Assembly (NCBI GenBank): GCA_018655275.1
Contig: JABIJZ010000004.1
Location: 186,001-250,000, forward strand
Direction: 5' to 3'
Length of the DNA stretch: 64,000 nt
Source of the DNA: Candidatus Peregrinibacteria bacterium
Lineage (GTDB): Bacteria; Patescibacteriota; Gracilibacteria; UBA1369; LOWO2-01-FULL-3
Positions 58,382 through 64,000 of this stretch are shown in pieces. Position numbers and translations under genes: made by a program. Every line of letters starts with the position of its first letter. Within the stretch, counting starts at the first letter, position 1. Below the pieces are notes generated by a model. The model did not search any database. It saw only the letters and a program-made list of their open reading frames with translations, and was not told the DNA's origin.

Positions 58382-61132
58382 ATGGACGAAAATCCCGATT
58401 TTGATGAGTTTGGACTTGAGTATTCCTGTGAAATAGGTGGGATGTTTGATGATGAGGTTTTGGACGATGTTGGTGATGATTTTGATGAGGAGGTTGGTGA
58501 AGTTTCTGAGGATGTTCGGGAGGATGTTGGTACTGCTAAAGATGGCGAGCTTTTGTTTATGTCTTTCGAGGCGGTGGATGCGGCTTTGGGTAATGCTTTT
58601 TTGGGTGGAGGGCAAGAGGAGGCGAATAAGATTTTTAAGAGTTTGCCTTATCCTTTGTTGAAAAAGGTTATTGGGAAGGCTTTTCAACAGAATCCGTGGT
58701 GTGGTTCTGAAAGACTTGTTTATATTACAGAAGATGGTGTTTCTGTGCCGATTTCTTATTTATTTTTTTATCGAAATGTAGGGGGAAGGTTTTTGGCTAG
58801 GGCTTATCATGCTGCCAAGAGTGCTCAAGTGGCTACCTATAGGGGCGCGTGTGAGTTTATGCAACTTTCTACTCGGAAATTTGGTTCGGAGGGTGGGTTT
58901 AATCTTGTAAAAAGGTGGTTGCCTAGGCTGGTTAGAGAGTCTTTTGCTGAAAAACCATTTGTTCCTTTGCACCAGATGATGCTTTATCGTAATGGTGTTC
59001 CGTTAAGAAAAATAACTAGTTTTTTGGCGCATAAGTTTTGTACTGATGAGCTTCAGGCCAAATTGGTTGATGTGTATGAAGAGGCAGAAAGGGATTATCT
59101 TGCTGAAAGTATTGATCATGTGTTGGAATATATGGCTGAAGTTAAAAATTTTCAGTGGAGCAAAGTTCCTATGTATTATCATCAGGTATTGTTGGAAATG
59201 GCTTTTGAAGACGCTCCTTTTAAAGGAGGGCAGCACCTGAAGTTGGATCGGCCTGGTGGGGATAGGATTGGCAGTTTGTATTATTATTATTATTTAAATA
59301 GCAGGAAGAAGCTCAAAAAAGATGATCCTCCGAATGGATTGATGGATTTTTTTAATGCTATGTATAATGAGGTTTTTGAGGATTATTTGAGTGATATCAA
59401 CAAGGTTTTGGATTTTATTTTTTCTCCTGAGTTTAGGGAAAAAGGGAAGGGGTGGAATATGGTTCCAGAAAAGTGGCATAAAGTTTTTATAACTAATGCG
59501 GTTTTTCAGTCTGATGAAGAAAACCCTCGGAGGACTAATCTGGTTTGTAAATATGAAGGAAAAGGGGTTCTTTTGTTAAAAATTCTTTATGCGAGATATA
59601 TGAAGAATGGAAGAGGGGCTGAGTTTAAATCGATTTATGACGATGCGGTTGAGATGAAGAAGCGAATGAAGGCAGAGATGGCGGAGAGTGGGGAGGTGAA
59701 GGATTCTAGGTTTGTTGCTAAAAATCGAAAAAATAAAGATGGTGAAGGGGTGGTGGGTGTTGAAAGAGATTTGAAGAAGAAGAAAAGAGATAGGAAATTG
59801 GCTGTGGCCACTAATTTGTCTATGTCGGCTGAAGAACGGATAGCAGGGGAATTGTATCCGAGGTTGCCGGATGAGGAAATTTTGAGGAATTTGATGCGTG
59901 AGGCTCAAGGAGATGAAGAACCTTTGAGGAGGAAGGCGAGGGTTGAGCTTACTTTGTGTTCTAGAAAATGTGCGGCCTTTTTTGCGAGGGCGTATGTTGC
60001 AGACAACTTTTTGACAGCTGAATATATACAGGACAGTGCTGAGCATGTTTTTAGTAAGGTTATTGATGCTTATGATGAGTCGAAGGGTAGTGTTACTCAT
60101 TTTCTTTTTGCGAGGGTTAGATTTTTCTTATTAAATAGGCATTTGCCTCATTTGAATCATAATGATTTTGAGTCGACGATTCGGACGGCGGTTAATTTAC
60201 GGGGTAGGTTTAATACGGGCTTGAAAAAGAGAGGTTTGCAGGCTCGATCTTTTGTTTCAGCTGATCCGGTGTTTGCTGCTGAGGTTATTGGTAAAGGGTG
60301 CAGGGTTAGTACCGTTGTTATTAATCAAAGTATTTTAAAGGTGAATTGTGGGTTGAATGATGAAGTTCAGAAGGGGCCGAAGAGTAGTAGCTCTGATGGT
60401 GGCGGCAGAGAGCTTGGGGATTGTTTGCCTAGTCAAACAATTGGGGCTCGGGTTGGTGAGGCTTTGTTGGCCAAGGAAAGATCGGATTTGATTGGCAAAG
60501 CTTGCAAAGGGCTTAAGGAAAGGGAGTTGCTGATTGTTAGAAGGAAATATGGGTTGAAGGGTGGGGATTTATCTGCAGATACTGTGATGGAGGGGCTTAA
60601 TACAGAGAATGAGGCTGAGCTTGTGGACGTTGTTGCTAGGTTTGTTAGTTCTATTTGGGAGGCTTTGATTGCTAAGAATAATTTACCTAAAAAGACCGCT
60701 AATTATTTTGAAGGTTTGATTGAGAAATGCGGAAGCTATGAGAAAGTTTTGCGCAAAGAAAATCAACTTGGTCAATTTTTGGGTGGGCATGGGGATCAGG
60801 AGCTTGCGGATTTTCTTGCTGGGCTGATGGGAGCGTTTAGTGTGCGCGAACAAGTTATTTTAATGGAATTGTTTTATATTACTCCGCCTGCAGAAGGTGT
60901 GTTGCATATGGATGTCCTTGGAACAGAAGTTTTTGGTGTTTCCAGAGAAAGGGTTCGCCAGATTTGGGTTAAAGCCAGGGATAAAATGAAGGCTGTTTTG
61001 GGTGATGATATTGATAAAGAATTCTTTAAAGATGATGATGATTTTGTGCCGAGGGAGATTTATGTTTTGGGTGGATCTAAGGCTAAGAAGTCTAGAAAAA
61101 AGACCCCCAGCCGGGTGGCTGAAGGTCTTTAG
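58382..61132 (+). CDS. Very large sigma70-like protein, unknown function
   Basis: 916 aa, no signal or membrane segment. The N-terminal 60 residues are very acidic. About 80-450 is unassigned and helical/aromatic. About 515-590 resembles sigma region 2 (LTLCSRKCAAFFARAYVADN, then SVTHFLFARVRFFLLNRHL). Near 700 comes KACKGLKERELLIVRRKYGL, and 840-880 is a clear sigma region 4 helix-turn-helix (VFGVSRERVRQIWVKARDKM). Basic tail (KAKKSRKKTPSRV). It is far longer than any normal sigma factor. It could be an alternative sigma with an N-terminal regulatory domain, or a sigma-derived DNA-binding protein. Confidence 0.7.
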   Translation: MDENPDFDEFGLEYSCEIGGMFDDEVLDDVGDDFDEEVGEVSEDVREDVGTAKDGELLFMSFEAVDAALGNAFLGGGQEEANKIFKSLPYPLLKKVIGKAFQQNPWCGSERLVYITEDGVSVPISYLFFYRNVGGRFLARAYHAAKSAQVATYRGACEFMQLSTRKFGSEGGFNLVKRWLPRLVRESFAEKPFVPLHQMMLYRNGVPLRKITSFLAHKFCTDELQAKLVDVYEEAERDYLAESIDHVLEYMAEVKNFQWSKVPMYYHQVLLEMAFEDAPFKGGQHLKLDRPGGDRIGSLYYYYYLNSRKKLKKDDPPNGLMDFFNAMYNEVFEDYLSDINKVLDFIFSPEFREKGKGWNMVPEKWHKVFITNAVFQSDEENPRRTNLVCKYEGKGVLLLKILYARYMKNGRGAEFKSIYDDAVEMKKRMKAEMAESGEVKDSRFVAKNRKNKDGEGVVGVERDLKKKKRDRKLAVATNLSMSAEERIAGELYPRLPDEEILRNLMREAQGDEEPLRRKARVELTLCSRKCAAFFARAYVADNFLTAEYIQDSAEHVFSKVIDAYDESKGSVTHFLFARVRFFLLNRHLPHLNHNDFESTIRTAVNLRGRFNTGLKKRGLQARSFVSADPVFAAEVIGKGCRVSTVVINQSILKVNCGLNDEVQKGPKSSSSDGGGRELGDCLPSQTIGARVGEALLAKERSDLIGKACKGLKERELLIVRRKYGLKGGDLSADTVMEGLNTENEAELVDVVARFVSSIWEALIAKNNLPKKTANYFEGLIEKCGSYEKVLRKENQLGQFLGGHGDQELADFLAGLMGAFSVREQVILMELFYITPPAEGVLHMDVLGTEVFGVSRERVRQIWVKARDKMKAVLGDDIDKEFFKDDDDFVPREIYVLGGSKAKKSRKKTPSRVAEGL

Positions 61133-61139
61133 TTTTTTT
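61099..61139 (+). terminator. Intrinsic terminator overlapping the end of the sigma-like gene
   Basis: AAAGACC and GGTCTTT pair around the inner stem CAGCC/GGCTG, followed by TTTTTTT. The hairpin is inside the last codons, so termination signal and coding sequence overlap. Confidence 0.75.
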
Positions 61140-61147
61140 ATGTAGGC

Positions 61148-61197
61148 GTTCGCCTATGGCGAACTTTTGTTACAGGATCGCTTGCGCTTCCTGTAAC
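61148..61197 (-). terminator. Two hairpins downstream of hup
   Basis: GTTACAGGA/TCCTGTAAC (61169-61197), followed on the minus strand by AAAA and GTTCGCC/GGCGAAC (61148-61164). They follow the hup stop directly and probably serve as its 3' end signal, possibly with the adjacent rightward terminator read in reverse (A-run). Confidence 0.55.
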
Positions 61198-61199
61198 TG

Positions 61200-61475
61200 T
61201 TATCTAACAGCGTCTTTCAATGTTTTTCCAGCTTTGAAAGCAGGAACTTTCATTGCAGGGATTTTGATTTTTTCGCTTGGGTTTCGTGGGTTTACACCAG
61301 TTCTAGCTTTTCTTTTTGAAACACGGAATGTTCCAAAACCTGTAACAGTCACAGTGTCTCCTTTTTTAAGAGTCTTTGTGATCATTTCAAGCATTGTGTC
61401 TAAAACAGTTTGAGCGTCTTTTTTTGTGACACCTGCTGCTGTAGCTGCACCAGCGACTAGATCTTGCTTAGTCAT
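61200..61475 (-). CDS. hup: HU-family DNA-binding protein
   Basis: 91 aa, full length. MTKQDLVAGAATAAGVTKKD at the N-terminus, VTVTGFGTFRVSKRKARTGV at the base of the DNA-binding arm, then NPRNPSEKIKIPAMKVPAFK. Bends DNA and organises the nucleoid as a dimer. Monocistronic, with its own promoter and terminator. Confidence 0.96.
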   Translation of the reverse strand: MTKQDLVAGAATAAGVTKKDAQTVLDTMLEMITKTLKKGDTVTVTGFGTFRVSKRKARTGVNPRNPSEKIKIPAMKVPAFKAGKTLKDAVR

Positions 61476-61545
61476 ATTTTTTGGGTTAAAAAAATGATTT
61501 TTTTGATCGCTTTGAGCGATTTTGCAAAATTAATATGCGAGTTGA

Positions 61546-61573
61546 ATTATATGAATTTGGGTTTTTGGCGCAA
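61546..61573 (-). promoter_or_regulatory. hup promoter
   Basis: Minus strand TTGCGC, 16 nt, consensus TATAAT. The 60-nt leader contains a small hairpin, ATCGCT-CAA-AGCGAT (61506-61520). Confidence 0.65.
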
Positions 61574-61644
61574 TAGAATTGTGAGATTTTGGGTCAAAAA
61601 GGGCTTGTTAAAGTGGTGATTTAGCATTTTGATATAAAAAACTT

Positions 61645-61673
61645 TTGACTTCAGGTGCCTTAATAAGATACAA
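61645..61673 (+). promoter_or_regulatory. Possible topA promoter
   Basis: TTGACT, 17 nt, ATACAA (poor -10). The leader of about 50 nt contains a GGGGGG run. No other signal is seen between the hup promoter and topA. Confidence 0.35.
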
Positions 61674-61729
61674 CGGGGGGTGTCTTGCGGAACGTCGTGG
61701 GGCGATGTGAGATTTTAAATCAAATTATT

Positions 61730-64000
61730 ATGGCTAAAAATTTAGTGATCGTGGAGTCCCCTGCGAAAGCGAGGACGATAACTGGTTTCTTGGGATCGGA
61801 TTATAAGGTGTTGGCTTCGATGGGGCATGTGCGTGATTTGCCTAAGTCGAAGATGGGAATTGAGATCGATAAGGATTTTACACCTCAATACGAGGTTTCG
61901 GATGATAAGAAGAAAACTATAACTGCTTTGAAGAAGGAAATTGGAGCGGACACTAAGGTTTGGGTGGCGACTGATGAAGACCGAGAAGGAGAGGCTATTG
62001 GGTGGCATTTGTTGGCAGCGCTGAAGGTGAATCCTGAGAAAAATCCGGTTAGTCGAATTGTTTTTCACGAAATTACTAAGTCTGCGATTGAGAAGGCTGT
62101 GGCTTCGCCGCGTGAGATTGATCAGAATCTTGTGGATGCGCAACAGGCGCGTCGAATTTTGGATCGATTGGTGGGTTATGAGCTTTCGCCTTTGCTTTGG
62201 AAAAAAGTTCAGAAAGGTTTGTCGGCAGGTCGTGTGCAAAGTGTTGCGGTTCGACTTGTTGTTGAGAAAGAGCGCGAGATTCGTGCCTTTAAACCAGAAG
62301 AATTTTGGAAAATAAAAGGAGAATTTTCGAAAGATAAAGAGGATGACAATGGTTACAAGACATTTTTTGCGACGATGGAAAAAGACAATCAAAAGGTAAA
62401 ATTGGGGAAAGAGGAGACGGTTGAGGGGATTATGAAAGCGTTGGAGGGGGCTGCGTACAAGATCGGATCGGTGGAGGAAAAGCAGGTCAAAAGGAATCCG
62501 ACTGCGCCATTTACGACTTCGACTTTGCAGCAGGAAGCTTCGCGGAAAATGGGATTTTCGGTGAAAAAAACGATGGTGATTGCGCAGAAATTGTATGAAG
62601 GTTCGGATGTTGGAACGGAGAAAAAAGGTTTGATTACATATATGAGAACTGATTCGGTGAATTTGGCGGACCAGGCTTTGGAGCAAGCTCGATCGGTGGT
62701 GACTGAGCGTTTTGGAGCAGAGTTTGCTTTGTCTGAACCACGAAAATATAAAGGAAAAAAGGGTGCGCAGGAAGCGCATGAGGCGATACGTCCGACTGAT
62801 TTGTCTCTTCATCCTGACGATGCGAAAGGGTTTTTGGACAAGGACATGGGGCGACTTTACGAATTGATTTGGAAACGAACAATTGCTTCGCAGATGGCGC
62901 AAGCTATATTGAATAAAGTTGTTGTTGAAGTTTTGCCAGAGGGTGGGGATCGAGGTGTTTTGGAAGGTTGCAAGTTTGTTGCAAGGGGGCAGACTGTTGA
63001 GTTTGCCGGATTTATGAAGGTTTATACTGAAGGGCGAGATGAGGATTCAAAAGATGAAGATGGTGCTGAAGATGGTGCTGGTGATGGTGCTGAAGGTGGT
63101 GCTGCGGCTGAGGGTGTTGGTGCGAAACCTGAGGCGAGAGAGGGAACTGAAAAAGATATTATTTTGCCAGTTTTGGCTGAAGGAGAAGAAGTTGAAAAGC
63201 TTGGTCTTGAGCCGAGCCAGCATTTTACTAAACCGCCTGCTCGATATACTGAGGCGTCGTTGGTAAAGAAATTGGAATCGGAAGGGATTGGGCGACCGTC
63301 GACTTATGCGCCGACGATTTCGACGATCCAGACGCGAAAATATGTTGAGAAGAACGGAAAACATTTGATTCCGACTGATGTTGGAGAGGTTGTGACGGAC
63401 TTTTTGGTCAAACATTTTGGTGACGTTATTGATTACAAATTCACTGCTTCAATGGAGGAGGAATTGGATGAAATTGCGGACGGTAAGAAGGAGTGGGTGC
63501 CTGTTATCAAGGAATTTTATGCACCTTTTCACGATACGATTGTGGACAAAACTGAATCGGTAAATAAAGCGGATGTTGTGAATGAGGAGACAGACGAGGT
63601 TTGTGAAAAATGTGACAAACCGATGGTCATAAAATTGGGGCGGTTCGGAAAATTCTTGTCATGTAGTGGCTATCCAGAATGTAAGAATGCTAAACCGTTG
63701 GATCCCTCTGGTGAGGGCGGGGCGGCGAAGCCTGTCGATGAAGAATTGGAAAAATTGCAGGAAGAGCACAAAGGAAAAAAATGTGAGAAATGTGGGGCGG
63801 ACATGACTGTTCGGAAGGGTCGTTTTGGACCGTTCTTGGGTTGTAGCGCTTATCCGAAATGTAAAACTATAGTTGGTTTGGACGGAAGTACAAACGACAC
63901 TGGTATCAAATGTCCTGCTTGTAAGGATGCGAATTTGATTAAGAAACGAACTCGTCGTGGAAAGGAATTCTGGGGTTGTGGAGGATATCCGAAATGCAAA
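61730..64000 (+). CDS. topA: DNA topoisomerase I, 3' end outside window
   Basis: First 757 residues. Toprim domain (NLVIVESPAKARTITGFLGS at the N-terminus, WVATDEDREGEAIGWHL near 84), active-site Tyr in GLITYMRTDSVNL (about 303), and SLVKKLESEGIGRPSTYAPT near 510. C-terminal four-Cys zinc modules (CEKCDKPMVIKLGRFGKFLS near 625, CEKCGADMTVRKGRFGPFLG near 685, a third begins at the edge). An Asp/Gly/Ala low-complexity insert lies at about 437-470. Relaxes negative supercoils. The frame is open to the last base. Confidence 0.96.
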   Translation, partial: MAKNLVIVESPAKARTITGFLGSDYKVLASMGHVRDLPKSKMGIEIDKDFTPQYEVSDDKKKTITALKKEIGADTKVWVATDEDREGEAIGWHLLAALKVNPEKNPVSRIVFHEITKSAIEKAVASPREIDQNLVDAQQARRILDRLVGYELSPLLWKKVQKGLSAGRVQSVAVRLVVEKEREIRAFKPEEFWKIKGEFSKDKEDDNGYKTFFATMEKDNQKVKLGKEETVEGIMKALEGAAYKIGSVEEKQVKRNPTAPFTTSTLQQEASRKMGFSVKKTMVIAQKLYEGSDVGTEKKGLITYMRTDSVNLADQALEQARSVVTERFGAEFALSEPRKYKGKKGAQEAHEAIRPTDLSLHPDDAKGFLDKDMGRLYELIWKRTIASQMAQAILNKVVVEVLPEGGDRGVLEGCKFVARGQTVEFAGFMKVYTEGRDEDSKDEDGAEDGAGDGAEGGAAAEGVGAKPEAREGTEKDIILPVLAEGEEVEKLGLEPSQHFTKPPARYTEASLVKKLESEGIGRPSTYAPTISTIQTRKYVEKNGKHLIPTDVGEVVTDFLVKHFGDVIDYKFTASMEEELDEIADGKKEWVPVIKEFYAPFHDTIVDKTESVNKADVVNEETDEVCEKCDKPMVIKLGRFGKFLSCSGYPECKNAKPLDPSGEGGAAKPVDEELEKLQEEHKGKKCEKCGADMTVRKGRFGPFLGCSAYPKCKTIVGLDGSTNDTGIKCPACKDANLIKKRTRRGKEFWGCGGYPKCK

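Noticed and set aside
1-64000. UGA recoded as glycine (Gracilibacteria/Absconditabacteria code)
   Set aside because: UGA ends several recognisable genes at family-typical lengths (FAD/SLH protein, ricT) and forms ATGA overlaps with the next start; no gene needs UGA read-through.
1-64000. CRISPR arrays, prophage or complete insertion sequences
   Set aside because: No regularly spaced direct repeats with unique spacers, no phage structural genes, and the only transposase is a single REP-type Y1 gene without IS ends.
1-64000. tRNA genes
   Set aside because: Apart from the tRNA-like ends of tmRNA I found no T-arm with a matching acceptor stem; other TTCGA occurrences fall inside coding sequences.

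Overview
The window is a 64 kb piece of a small, AT-rich bacterial chromosome. Its gene content fits Patescibacteria (Candidate Phyla Radiation), most likely Peregrinibacteria or a close relative. This is inference from protein style: MEP isoprenoid genes, RNase Y, dispersed single-copy core genes, many unique hypotheticals, very short leaders and almost no Shine-Dalgarno sequences. UGA is used as an ordinary stop (for example in ATGA overlaps), which argues against the UGA=Gly code of Gracilibacteria and Absconditabacteria.

Layout. 0-9 kb: end of a DHH phosphoesterase, a YgjP-like metalloprotease, an 808-aa protein built of winged-helix-like modules, a GC-rich structured ncRNA candidate with its own promoter, a Bacteroidetes/CAD-like carB, and a toxin-antitoxin locus whose toxin is frameshifted. 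9-18 kb: PLP synthase (pdxS, pdxT), recR, and a minus-strand MEP operon (ispG, a secreted FAD/SLH protein, dxr, ispDF, ispE). 18-23 kb: unknown genes with strong promoters, infC-rpmI-rplT, acylphosphatase, lipoprotein cyclophilin. 23-36 kb: a MurF-like ligase with holB-ricT-TPR, then VanW-YtxH-rny, then dnaN-mfd. 36-42 kb: a REP-type Y1 transposase next to a palindrome, a response regulator, tmRNA, efp, an aminotransferase, and a split transketolase with a DHFR/RibD-like reductase. 42-49 kb: accessory genes including a membrane-tethered sigma-like protein and a caspase-fold-like protein in an operon with a HAM1-type pyrophosphatase and a nitroreductase. 49-64 kb: ion channel, PBP1A and pheST, three unknown genes including a very large sigma-like protein, HU, and the start of topA.

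The most unusual signal is a family of 36-bp palindromes (10-bp arms, 16-nt G-rich loop). There are nine copies at five loci, four of them tandem pairs with a constant 5-nt linker, and all nine have the same orientation. Two pairs lie in frame inside ispE and an O-methyltransferase. One single copy sits exactly where ispG loses its frame. A second, unrelated hairpin family has two copies, one 61 bp upstream of the Y1 transposase gene. Other points: a 365-nt structured RNA, an infC that appears to start at AUA, a duplicated 37-bp promoter block, and a palindromic -35 hexamer apparently shared by two divergent promoters.
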